Origin: Carettochelys insculpta
Taxonomy: Eukaryota; Chordata; Testudines; Carettochelyidae
Direction: 5' to 3'
Assembly: GCF_033958435.1 (NCBI RefSeq)
Contig: NC_134142.1
Location: 97,783,001-97,847,000, forward strand
Length of the DNA: 64,000 nt
Within the stretch, counting starts at the first letter, position 1. Every line of letters begins with the position of its first letter. This document shows, one piece after another, positions 22,640-34,985 of this stretch. A program made the translations under genes and the position numbers. Under the pieces are notes generated by a model that did not search any database, was not told the DNA's origin, and saw only the letters and a list, made by a program, of their open reading frames with translations.

Positions 22640-25600
22640 GAGTAGAGAGCACGGGAGAATAAGCTCAATGCATTTTATGTTTTCAAGCTGAAAACTAAAA
22701 ATGAGAAAAAGCTGCAGGTGAATGCCATACTATTTGACTGAGGAAACTACCTATTTTTCCCTGAAAGCCTTAGTAGAACCTCAACCTCTTGTGAGTGTCA
22801 TTAATGTTAATCAAGAGGAATATGTTCCCCATGCTCAGTTACCCTCAGGAACAGGAGTATGCTCATGCACCGCTTGACTTGTTTAATAACTAGCACTCTG
22901 CTTCATTAAAAAAAAACAATAGGTCAAATAATGTGTTTTTCTCCAGATTCAGTCTGCTGCTGATGGACTTTGAAATGAGGGGCATTAAGTATCACCGCAT
23001 GCTCTCTTCTCTTTAAGTTGGCCTTTTTCATGAGTTTGCAAGTGAGTTTCTCATGTATTAACACTATCGTTCCCTGAGGTAAAATAAAGCTTTCTCTCCA
23101 GTTAAATCAGGGGTGGGGAATCCAGCCCCTAATTTAATTTGATCTGAGGTGCAGCAAGGCTTGGGGCTCTGCTATACGACTGGGTGAGCTGGTCCTTGTG
23201 CTCCAGCCCCTGGTGCTCCCTCCAGTGTCAGCTCACACTGGTAGGGGAAACACCAAGCCTCAGTACTTCTGTGTGAAGCTGGAGCACTTAGCTGAGTTGG
23301 GAATTTGGTCAATGAGATCTATTGTTTGTCTGCTTTTCACTTATGTGTGGCCCATAACTGAGTTTCCTGTGAGTCAGTGGCTCACAACAGAGAAAAGGCT
23401 TCTCACCCCCAAGTTAAATGAAATAATTTCTGTGCTACCTGCCTCTCCAGATTCTCTGTTCTAAAGGTTTGAAGTCATACATAGAACCTGTTCAACTTGT
23501 GGCACATGGGAAGAAATTCAGTGGAACATTTTAACTTGTTATTGGCCCAGTATTGGACCAGATATACAGGCACACAGTATATGATCTATGCAAACACTAT
23601 ATTTATCGCTGAAAGGCAAGTCCCAGGTTGTGGGGTTTAGCAGAGGGAGGGCTAGTGAAAAAGAACCTTGCCTGTAGGGTGTGTAGAATGCTGATGCACA
23701 TTCTTTTTGTTTTTAACAGTCATCTGGGTATGTGACTGTGCAGACGCTGCATTATATTTGGTTCCTCTTTGACTGGGATCAATTATGAGAACTGTCTGCA
23801 GTTCCTTCCTGAGGACATGAGTTGTGTGGTTACTTGGCTGCAGCCTTTCCTATTGAAGCAGAGATTACAACTTCAGTGCCTCCAGTGAACAGAAGCTATA
23901 CGTAGAGCAACAGCAAATGCTGGACACTCATTCAAGAAAAAGAATCCCTTTATGATTCCTGCATTTTCTCCTTCATGAGTGTGAGTCAGATATGAGGAGT
24001 GATATGTCTCATAGGATATGAGACACATTGGAGGAGTTTGTCCATGCTCTTGTCACAATATAATTGCAATACAATGAACGAAGAGATGAAGTAAACAAAG
24101 AATAAACTTCTTGAGATGGACTGTAGGAATATGCTATATTTCAAGGTTTTGGTCCATTTTGTTGGTAAGCTACCTCTCACTGTGGCTAATACCAGCTGGT
24201 TAGAAAAGAGTAGAAAACACAGGGAAAAATGTCTGTATGAGTCTCAGAAATTTTCAGTTCACTAAGGAAAGAGTATCTATTATTTTATATTAGGCTCAGC
24301 TTGTATAGTTGTAAATATTATTGTATCTATTAAATAAGAATATTCTAATCAGCTTTCATGCTACCCTTCAGTTACTTGGTGTCCTTCAACTAAATCTCCT
24401 CTTATTTCTCTATTTTCAAACGTTTAATGTTCCCAGGGCTTGTGGTCTCCAACATAAAAACATTACTAAAGATGCCTTTTTACAATTTAGATGCCCTACT
24501 TTGGGCTTTTACAATTCTCCTGAATCTCCCTGGACCAGACCACTAAGGTTCTGATAATGAGAAAGGATCACTCCTCTAACACTGGGTAAGGAACTATATT
24601 AGAATAAGGAAGGTAAGAATATTCTTACAGCAGCTTCATCTCACTCTGTTCCCCAGCTCCTTCTGTCTGGATTTTTCCTTTGTGTTTAAAATGAGGAGGT
24701 CTTATTCTTCCTTTCAACCAAGTTCTAACTGATGAAGGGGAATAGGCAAGTTCCAGGGGACACAATTCCCAGATCTTGTGGTTCAGATTGAATTAGAGCA
24801 ATTATGGGCCTGTTCTAACTAGAGGGCTGCTAGACAGTCCCTATAGGAACAGGTGGCAGACTGAGATAGCAAAGGAAAGCTCCACCATGCTAAGGCTGTG
24901 TGGGCAGGAGTGCTTGCTCAGGAACTGACTTATGTCGCTGGAGACTTTTCCTGTTCCAGGATTTGCCCTCTTTTAGTCACCTGAGTAGGGCAGACCAACT
25001 GAAGAGAAATAATCTGCTAATAGAGCTCATAGCTTCACAGTGGCATTTATTACATTGTATTTATTTTTCTGTCCTTGTTAATGCATATATTCTAAATATT
25101 TTTGAATTGCTGCTGCACATATTTCACTGAGTTATGAAGTTTAACTCTGAAATCTTTTTTCCTAGAAGGAATCTGTTAATTTAGAGCTCAACACATTTAA
25201 GAAATTTAGCTTAATTTCTCCCAAGATATATTATTTTCTATTTAGTCAAGGACAATTCAATCACAGGTCATAATGCTCAGCCTGCCAATATCATAAGGAG
25301 AGACTTGCAATACTATTATTTGCATAAGCTTAAACAAGGTCAATTGCTCCAGATAAGCATAATCTACGTGGGCCAATTATACTGATTCATCTACAGGTTA
25401 TTGAATTAAATTCAGTCCTAGTGGGTGGATAACAGAAGTTGTACCATCTAGTGGCTCATGCACTGTCCAGATGTCTACAACACAAACATGCCATCACTGT
25501 TCACCCTAATTGACTCTTTTCACAGAGATTTTCACAGGGATTGAATGGGCCAGAAGAATAAACTATCTTCTTGCATGTACTACCTTCTAGAACCAAATTT

Positions 25601-26188
25601 CATTGACACACTGTGACATGTTGAATCACAGAAGTCTCCCAGGGGTTGTCTGCCAGTGTGCTGATCACGACACTGTTGCCTGCTTTCCTGCCTCTGGGGT
25701 TCCCCACTATCCTGACCTACCAGGCTAGAACCTCTGATCTTCCCCAGACAAGGCAGCAAGTTGGGATTACTGTGCCCCTCCAGAGCAACAAAGAGGCTAG
25801 ATCAGTTCAGCTCTGGGAGGGCTCAGAACCCAGAAGCCTATCCCCTGAAGAGACCAAAACTGCAATTCAAATCCATCTTACCCTATGTAAAAGTTTTATG
25901 CAAAGAAAGTTCATAAGGAGATCTGCCCTCTTTATCAATGAAAAAGAGATATTCACAGTGGCTGCTCCCTCCCACCTCCATGTAACAGCTCTTTACACTG
26001 AGCTTGATAATAAACAAAAAGTGTTTTCATTAAGTGTGAAAAGTAGGATTTAAGTGGTTGCAAGTGAAAACCGTCAGACCACAGTAAATTACTAAATTAA
26101 AATGAGTGAATAATGCTAATTAGTTCCAATCTGCTAAAAAAATTGTCACAATGCAAATTCTTCCCTTAAACAGCTATTTTTATCTCAC
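22640..26188. other. Intergenic, no gene recognised
   Basis: 3.5 kb of mostly AT-rich sequence without a supported gene. A region near 23105-23240 ('aggggtggggaatcc') resembles the edge of an interspersed repeat, but no second end was found. Confidence 0.4.
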
Positions 26189-26191
26189 ATA

Positions 26192-26626
26192 GGCTACGTC
26201 TACACTAGCCAAAAACTTCGAAATGGCCATGCAAATGGCCATTTTGAAGTTTACTAATGAAGCCCTGAAGTACATATTCAGTGCCTCATTGCATGTGGGC
26301 TGCCACGGCATTTCAAAATTGACCCGGGTTGCCGCCACGCGGGTCGTCCAGACGGGGCTCCTTTTCAAAAGGACCCTGGCTACTTCGAAGTCCCCTTATT
26401 CCTGTGAGCAGATGGGAATAAGGGGACTTCAAAGTAGCCGGGGTCCTTTCGAAAAGGAGCCCCGTCTGGACGAGCCGTGCGGCGGTGAGCCACATCAATT
26501 TCGAAGTGCTGCAGCCACCTGCATGCTAATGAGGTGCTGAATATGTATTTCAGCCCTTCATTAGTAAACTTCGAAATGGCCATTTGCATGGCCATTTCGA
26601 AGTTTTTGGCTAGTGTAGACACGGCC
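26192..26626. mobile_element. Palindromic Harbinger-type MITE D (435 bp)
   Basis: Same family as the element at 22224. Ends GGCTACGTCTACACTAGCC and GGCTAGTGTAGACACGGCC, flanked by ATA on both sides (26189-26191, 26627-26629). The arms carry 'ggccatttcgaagttt', 'ggggctccttttc' and 'ggggactt' in inverted order around 'gagcagatggg'. Minor differences from the first copy show independent insertion. Confidence 0.83.
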
Positions 26627-26629
26627 ATA

Positions 26630-29152
26630 AAGAGCTTAAAGTCAGAGGTGATCTTTACACTGGCCTGGATCTACAGCTTCTTCAGAGTTCTTTGTATCCT
26701 CATAGGATGGGCCAGGGAGTTTCAAAGGCCAGCTGAAGGCAAAAGACTGATAGCTTCCCAGTGCTTAAAAAGACTTTCCCCAAAGGCGAGAACCCTGTGT
26801 TTGGAACCTCCCATTCCCATGGAAACATACCAGGTTCCAGATGGATTCCAATACCAGGTAGCCTGGTCACACGTCTTTCAAGGACCAACCACAGTTTCGT
26901 CTTACAGAACAAACAGGACAATTTAGAGGACCTTGGTCTGAATATTAAGATATTTCCAGAGCATCAGTAATGGCTCTCATTAGCACATTTAGAATTATAA
27001 ACAGATCAGCACTTCATATTTCTAATTTCTCATACAAGTATAATATAGGCACAAAAATAGAACATACAAATTCAGCAGATTATAACTGTGTAAGTGATAT
27101 GTTACATGACCTGTTTTGCATAAAGCATCTTCAAGATATACATATTAATATTTATAAGCCAATTTTCATAAGGCTTGTTGGGGGGCCTGTGACAGACACT
27201 TTGGTGGGATGAGGACGCTTGCATTAGCATTGTCTGTGCTGCACCTTTTCTGCATATAGAGCACTGTCAAGCTGGTACTGTTAACAAGCAATGCATTTTG
27301 CATTTAAACACGACATCAGAAAACATGCTGCAGAAAACACTAGAGCTTGTGAAAAATCTGTGAAATCAGTGAAATTAGATTAAATCATGTCTTTGGACTC
27401 GTTTATCTCTTGTACCTAGTGTTCAGAAATCTTATAAACTTACCTTCTATGAATTACAGATCACTATTCATGCAGCTGACGTCTCCTAGAAAAACAAACA
27501 CAGAAAAATGATCATCCCTCAGAGATCGCGCAAAATTCAATAATGCCATCTTTCATGTAACAGTCTTAACCACAGCCTTTCAGCTGCTGGAAACCAAGCA
27601 GCTACTCAGCTTAACATTAAAATTATTTTCAATAAACATTCTTCATACATCTCCAAAAAGCAATGGGATTTTTTTTAAATGGTGGCCAAATAATTGAGTA
27701 TACATAAAACCCAATGATGTGCTAACTAAGAAATGAACAGTGCTCCTTGTTACAGAAACATACCTGATAAATTACCTTAGTACCATGACATTTGAAAGTG
27801 ATGCTAAAGACTTGTGCAAAGTTTCAACTGAACAATTGTATAATGGGAACACAATACACTTTAAAGCCCACTTTAAAACAGTATCCCCACCCCTCAAAAA
27901 TAAAGACCATTGTACAGGAGGATTCCTTATTACTTACTTAGGCAGACAATGAGCCAATTGGCTCCCTATAAATCCCTAGAGTAGGGGCTCTCAATCTGGA
28001 ATTTATGAACCCCAAAAGGATCATGGACACCCTGCCATTCCTGTATTGCTATATAGGAAAGAAGTCGTGGCTAGATGGGAGGGATCGCAGTTTGGAAAAG
28101 GTGGAGGACTGTGGGCCTAGATGATGGGATATAGACAGATAGGATTATTTGATACAAACCATGCAAGGATAAAAAGAGATTTTGTTTCTTTCTCTAGGGA
28201 AGATAAACTGTAAAGGATATAAATAATGCTAGATACTTTAGCTATCTTACTGAAATTGATGAGAGCAGCACATAGCTATACCTACTTAAAAAGAAAATAC
28301 AATTGCAAACAAAGGAACTGAATAATTAATGGCAGATGTTCTATTTTTATGAACAGCTGTCATTTATTAAATATTTATAACAATTTAGGGTAACATATGC
28401 AGTTGACATAAGGATAAAAGAGTATTCTTTGAAGCTACCTTATCTTATGAATTTAATATGAAAAGAAAACACAACTACTGAATTTGAAATTATGAATATC
28501 TCATTATCGTTGATCATTATTTATGAAGTAGTGTTTGGAGTCCTAAATGGACCACATTTGCACTTTGCAACTCAAGAAGATTGAAGTTGTTTAAGAGATC
28601 TGTCCAAAAGACATTGGTTATGTATTAACACAATGAATGGAACAGGTTCAAACTGAGAAATTTGCCATGAGAGAGGAAGGACAATTCTGAAGAACTGCAC
28701 ATAGTTAATATACTAAAGGATAAATGAACCCTGCAAGTGTGATGTTCTGACTCAGGTACAAGATTGAGTACTTGCATGGGTGTTCATCACACAGCTGTGT
28801 TTAAGACTGGAGGGTTTTCTTACAGGTACATAGAATACAGACAGATACATTTCAAAGACAATGAATTAATGTTAATTGTATCATTCAGTAATTTTCTGTG
28901 AATCAAGAGGCATGTAAACCCTTACATACCAGGGGTCTGATCCATTTACTTGGACTAAGGGGACACATTATGGCAGGGATCAGAGATAATAAACTCCCCC
29001 CACACAAGAACAGATTGTCAACAGAGTTTGAAGTCTGTACTTGCATTGTAAGAGACAACTCTGCCTTTTGGGCCAAAGCAAGCATTTCAACGGTGCAGCC
29101 TGATCAAATCTTTTTGCCACCCATAACTACATGTTAAGAAATGCAAGCACCT
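26630..29152. other. Intergenic, no gene recognised
   Basis: AT-rich, with short frames only. Around 27980-28060 the text 'gtaggggctctcaatctgg...gaaccccaaaaggatcatgg' resembles the left end of a hAT element; no right end was fixed. Confidence 0.4.
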
Positions 29153-29373
29153 GCCTCTCTTCAGCCCCAGCACCTATGAGCTCCTGGTACTGCTCATCAC
29201 TGCCACTACATCCTGGGCTTCTGCAACAACCTGCTGGTGCTGATGCTGTACACCTGCTTCCAGTGCCTGGGCACCCCCACCCACCTCTTCCTGCTCAACA
29301 TTAGCCTCCACCACCCTGGGAACTGTGGCATGGCCAGCTGCCTCTGAGATGGCTTCAGCAGCAAGCTCTTTGG
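29153..29373 (+). pseudogene. OPN3-like (encephalopsin) exon 1 remnant
   Basis: One frame reads PLFSPSTYELLVLLI, close to the OPN3 N-terminal block PLFSPGTYERL. After a frameshift the next frame reads LGFCNNLLVLMLY, then LGTPTHLFLLNISL, matching the TM1 and loop region of OPN3 (GNNLLVLVLYYKF, LRTPTHLLLVNISL). The TM2 part is shortened. The end reads DGFSSKLFG and runs into GTAAGA, the same place where OPN3 exon 1 ends (DGFSGSLFG) and the intron begins. A TGA replaces the codon before DGFS. Because the splice donor is kept, the copy looks like a genomic duplication rather than a retrocopy. No further opsin exon was recognised nearby. Confidence 0.72.
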
Positions 29374-32300
29374 TAAGAGAAGGAGCCCCCTGCCCTTCCC
29401 CACCACATCCCCCACTACCGCCCTCCTCCTCCCATTTTCTACCTTCCCTTCCCTATTGCCACCCACCCTCCATCAGAAGTGGATTGATGGGTCACAGGTC
29501 TCTGGGCCAAAGCACACGCCCCTCCCCCATTTTGCTTATATCAGGGAGATAGGGTCAGATCATGGGGGCAGGAGTGCCAGGCAGGCAGAACAGGTTAGAC
29601 ACAAGGCTACCTATTTTTATGGCTGGGACCCCTGTTTATAGTTGGCTCAGTTGCTAATCTGCCACTGCCCCCTATCATCACCCACCTCACCATAAACTCA
29701 CTCCATTTCCCACCAGCCCTTCTCACGTTCTCTTGTCCCAGCCCCATCCTCCCAGCCGCACTACCCACTTATTGTAAAATCATCTTTTCTCTCATTTTAT
29801 TTTCTAGATCAAACCTGCATCCACACTTTATCTTCTGCCTTCCACCACCACCACCTTACCCCAACTCCATCCCCTTGTCCACTGATTCTACAACAGCTTC
29901 ATCATATTTTCCCCCCACTCTCACCAACCCCTCCAACTGAACAACTGTGTCTCCTGACCATCTTTCCCCATATTTCTGCTGAGTCTGTTCCATTTTATCT
30001 GTCTATCAAAATATTCCATCAGTTTCATACTCTTATTGATACTGTTTCTCCACCACCTCTTCCCTTACTTTCTTCCTCTAGCACCTTATATTTATATTTA
30101 AATTAAAAATTATATATGAGCAAACAATTTTACACATCAAATTCTATGAACTATGAGCAAAATTATAAAACAATATCAAGTATTAAACTTTCAGTTAAAA
30201 TTATTGTATTATATTCAAACAAAACCTGAAAAATTATTATAAAATATACTTGAAACATTACCTATAATAACAATTGCAACTTTCCAACAGATGTACATTT
30301 TCTTTGGCGGCCCTAAAAGCTGTCAGTTTTCATTTGTGCAGCCCTCATTAGGCTTTGAGTTTGACACATCTTGGCTAAAGGAATAATTTTGTTAAGTGCT
30401 AGCAGTAGTGGGCCTCAGACACCATGTATTCAGCTATTAAGGAAGGAACAAAACATATTGTGCCAATGTGGTATGAATACAAGAGGATGAGTGGAGTTCT
30501 GAGAGCTTGCAAAAGCCCTTCCTCAACAAATCCATTGGACGACATGCTGGCATGTTCCCTTTAGAAACCCATGTGCTCCTAAAACTGCTATTGCCTGACA
30601 TTTGCATCCATGAAGCTTTGTACGCTAGTGTTTCCTTTCCTTTCAACTCATTGAGGTCTGAAGGTCTGGAGGCTGTGCTCACTCACACCTTCCTGTGTGA
30701 CCTGTCAAATCCATCTTGTGCAAAAGTGACATCCTTTCTCAGAGTTTTTTGAGCTTTGTCCCCTTCTTTCTAGTTACGGATATGTCCCCCAACCTTGGAA
30801 ATTGTGTTTCTATTCTCACTTAAGTTGTTTGTGGAAGGCTAAAGTGCACAAACGTCAAAGCCATTGGGTCAAATTCTCTTTTGCCCTATGCTTGTGTAGC
30901 CACTTATATCAAGTCATGTGAGTAAGAAATTTTATGGTTCTGATTGAATAGCATTGTACACCCACTCTACAAAGTGCAGAGCAGCGCAGAATCTGGCCCA
31001 CCATTTGTTTGCACCTACAGAGTGGAAGACTGGTTCAGAAGCGATGGAGCATAAGTTTGGATATTTTGGTCTAGCCCTTTCTTCCTAAGAGCATTACTTT
31101 GGAGAGTGAGGATGCCGCAATACATGCAGGGATCAATCATGAATTAAATGGCTGCATGTTAAATTGCCAAGCAATTTCACAAGTGGTTGCGGATATTCTT
31201 TAAATAAGTAAAAAGTTGACTTCAGAGATGGGACAGGGAGGAAGGGAAGGGGCTCATCATAATCTTCTGAAGAGAAGCATTATTCCAACTTTTTGAAAAG
31301 ATACTTTCCTATCTACATTTCCCCCACACCCACCTGTAGTGTTGTACTGCAATGACTGTTCTTCTGAAAGCTCAGTGTAAATCCTTCACATTACCTAGCT
31401 CTCCCTGTTTCTCTTCCATCCTGTCAACTGGAATCAGAAAATGCAGTTACCATTGATTAAAAGTTTAGAATAGCTTTGCTGAACACACAGCCCCGTTTCT
31501 CCTTGGATTCCAATATGGAGTGTTCTCACAGAATGCAAGTTAGTGGGAATGGTCTCCTGAATCCAGTTCTACAATTGCATATAATGAAATTATTTAACTG
31601 ACGCCAATTAGAATTCATAATAGTTACAATGTATACTATAGCCATGCCTAGAAGTTCCAGCCACAAACAGAGCCACATTGCACTAGACTGTGCAAACACA
31701 TTAGTAAGAGACAGTCTCTTCACAGACATGTTTATATTTTTAAAAGGTTAAAATGACTATTTTGTAACATAAGATGCCCATGCTGTTTCAGAAACTATTA
31801 AAACAGCTCCTTCCACCCTCTACAAATCTTTCAGCGTTTCCAAGAACAAACTGAAAACAAACTTTTAAAGTTCTGAAATAATTTTTTAAAATACAGTTTT
31901 GGTTTTCAGCCATAGCAATATGTATATATGTCAAGAAAGAAAAAGAAACCTGTTCTAAATTCACCTCTGTCCAGAAGGTTTACACAGGACTTTGTGCTAC
32001 TCAAGTTCCATTTTAAGGTCTCATAAGAGAATTACAAATGCCAAGAATATTTAACATATTTATACAAATAGGTATCATTTGATTGAAAAAAAAAAGTCTT
32101 CTAAAGTACATGTCTAAGATACCAAAATGGGACATAGGTTCTATGTAGGCCTTTCATTGTCCCTCTGTACAAAGGTCAATTTCACCCATGTTGTACATGT
32201 CCAAGAGCAGAAGGGTTGGAAGTTTCTCTTCTGATTTCTGGCTCAGTTATTGATTCCACTTACAGACCTGGGATTTTTCATACAAACCAAGGCTGCACTT

Positions 32301-33500
32301 CAAATGTTTGGAGATTTGCTCATCACACATCGCAATCTTGATCTTTCATAAGTAACAAGATCCTGTTATTCTGTTTCCTGTACCTTAGTGTCATGGAAGT
32401 GGATGACTCCATGTATTTCTGCACGAGACTGCTCATTACAAAAGCAGTATGTTCTTGTTTTCAACCGCTCTGAAGGATTAAGAAAGATTAGGATGGAACA
32501 CTAGTTTATCAGAAGCCCCATTTCTGAGATATTTTACCATGGCACTTGAAGGGTTTGGCTGAGTACCTAGAGATGAGAATCACTAATTTAGAATGAAGTT
32601 AGGTCTCAGGAAAACATTGGTAGTTAGTAGGAGGCATATACATATATAATCCCTGTTTACAGTATTGCCCCATTCTGCTTTGGAAATCCCATTTTTAGCA
32701 CTGTATATTCTCATCTGAAAATAAATATACACATGTCCTATTTAGGCTTATTTATAAAAAAAAGACTTCACACTGAGCTCAATCTTGCTTTAGACACATG
32801 GTTATTCTGCTGTTGTTGTCAGTCAGAAGACACATCTTGGAATTATTATCCAACTATTCCATACTGAACACACAGGAGCAGACAAGTAGCTTTATTTGTG
32901 ACCATTGACAAAATCCAATTTCTTTCACTTAATCCCAAGAAATACATATTAAAAGGGAAACAGACCATGCAGAGAAATGTACTCAACCCAACAGTTAACT
33001 ATCCAAGATTTTTTCCATGTTACGTTACGTTAATATTTTCTTGTGCTTCCTAGTTGGTATTTGACCTCAGGACCTCAGTGCTGTTCGGGCATAGTATTTA
33101 CTACTGTCACAAACATCTGTCAGTTGTTAATCATGCTGGGTAGGTTTAATATTAATATGGCTAAATACTTACAAAACATTTCAGATCCAATGTTCCTACA
33201 GTCTATGGTATAATAGCTAAAAACTGGCAGGCAAGTGGAAAATTCAGGTTTGACTTTGGAGTTGTCATTTTAAGATACATTGTACTATGATAAGGAGAAA
33301 TAATAACCAACTCACATTGTATGTTTCGAAGGCAAAATGTAAATCCCAAGTGATTTCTTAATGTTTAGAAGATTCATTTTTAATATTCTGAATAAAATAC
33401 AGTTGGCAAAGCTTAAACTTTGGCATGTGGCTATTTGAGACCTTCTCATGATTTCTGGAGCTCCATAGTGCAGCTATCTGACTTTAAAAAAAATGTCTGA
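29374..33500. other. Intergenic, no gene recognised
   Basis: C/T-rich to about 30100, then AT-rich. At 30280-30380 the minus strand reads 'gtgtcaaactcaaagcc' and 'agggctgcacaaatg', like one end of a common DNA-transposon repeat. 31000-33500 is AT-rich and unique-looking. No exon of a neighbouring gene was recognised, including the single-exon FIBIN gene that lies upstream of SLC5A12 in mammals. Confidence 0.4.
30866..31000. mobile_element. Short MITE with TGGGYCARATTCT ends
   Basis: Left end TGGGTCAAATTCT and right end AGAATCTGGCCCA are inverted repeats about 135 bases apart. CCAT borders the left end and follows the right end. The superfamily is not assigned. Confidence 0.5.
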
Positions 33501-33502
33501 GA

Positions 33503-33545
33503 TAAAATCTTGGCCTTACCAAAGTCAAAGGCAAAACTACAGCTG
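33503..33545. repeat. Fragment of a small palindromic MITE
   Basis: 'aaaatcttggccttacc', then 'aaagtcaaaggcaaaac', follows the family 'aaatcctggcccc..gaagtcaatggcaaaac', of which another copy is at 60601-60666. Confidence 0.4.
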
Positions 33546-33769
33546 AGTAAGATCCACTCTCATGCCCCTAAGGGAATTAATTGAAACCTGAACCCAGGCA
33601 CATTCAGGTAAGGGGCCATTGAACATACAGGGATGGGAAGACTATTGTGCAACTGAGCTAGCAGGTGAAATGTTGGAGTTTACTGCTGGTATAGTCCCCT
33701 CTCATCACCCTAAGCATGAAATTAGCAAGGGAAAGCATTGCCAGTCACATTTGTGTCTCAAAGTTACAA

Positions 33770-34985
33770 CATATCCTGGTGCAGGTTTGAAGTTTGACCT
33801 GAAGAAGTCTTTCTGATCCACCCATGACTAGTGCCATCATTTGCAGAAGGGTGTTCCTGATGGCAAAGCTGACACCGTGCTCCCTGGGTTCCTCTTGGGC
33901 TTTGTCCTGCTAGAAAGAGGTGCAGGGATCCTGAAGCTGCGAGTCGTGTCTCCTGCAAAGTGGTGATGTCAACTTGCAGCCTCTTCAGTTCCTCCTTGAT
34001 GACAGCGGTCTTTCGGGTGTCGCTGATGTCCTGAAGATCTTCAGTCAAACCGGTCAACATGGTCCGTACATTCCAACAAGCAAGCTTGAAACTTTGATGA
34101 TTTCCTTTTCTTAATAATTTTCTTGCTGGTTTGTCTGGTTCTCATTTCAGTCACTTGTCAGGTTTGGGAACCTTAAACCTCATGCACCCAGCGAGGCAAG
34201 TGAACTGTGGTGAGACAGTACCCTACTGGCTGGGGGCTGCCCAGCTTAAGGCAGGCGGTGACTGTCCAATGAGATGCGATGATCTCTCCCACTGTTGGAA
34301 GCAACCCCTGGCACTCGTTCTCTACACCAGTCGAGCAAGAGCTTATAACCGGTATCTGTTGCCTCCCGTGTTGGTTCAATGCTGTTAAGTGATGCTGGAG
34401 TACCTCTCCAGGCGTGAGCCTGGGCAATTTTTATGGTGACCCTGGGCTGCCCAGACACCAGGCCCCCCCACCCCCGGCTTTACTGATATAGTCCAAAGGA
34501 AAGGATAATCTCTATGTTTGGTACCAGCTCAGCTGCAGGAGTTGCTAGGACAGTGCCAGAAGTTGACACAGAACCGCCTTAGGACTCCCCTCTGGATTTT
34601 GTGACAGCATTTACTCCCTTAGCCTTACTCCTTCCCAGGATAACCCACAAGGTAGTGGGACGTCTTCCTCTGCCTTCACAGGAGTTGTCGATCTGCAGCA
34701 CCACACCTCCTGGTCCGCTGTTGAGACTGTGCATTAGAAGGGAGAAGGAACAAGTCCCGCCACAAGGTCAGTATGTGAGACAGACCAGACCCCCCTCACT
34801 GTGTTTCGCCTGTGAGCTCACACAGTTGCCTGGGGAATGACGTTGCTGTAATGCACAACAGCTGCTAGGAGCCAACAGTGAGAGTTGAGTGGTGGGTGAG
34901 GACCAGTGCTCCCGTCCGCCTGAAAAGGCACAGCTGCCTGAGAGTCAAAGGTACTACCTCTACCCCAGACACCCCATATCCCCCG
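33770..34985 (-). mobile_element. LINE copy C: 5' end only (3'-truncated)
   Basis: Nearly collinear with 47450-48659 of the LINE in intron 2, on the same strand. The shared 5' end is GGGGGATATGGG on the minus strand (near 34985 and 48659). The frame contains VDITTLQETRLAASGSL, the first endonuclease block (QET motif), then stops near 33770 in the middle of the endonuclease domain. The remaining 3 kb of the element is absent. LINEs usually lose their 5' ends, so this shape is odd. Confidence 0.75.

Noticed and set aside
26534..26926. 130-codon plus-strand frame next to MITE D
   Set aside because: Starts inside the palindromic MITE and runs into unique sequence without any recognised domain or splice context.
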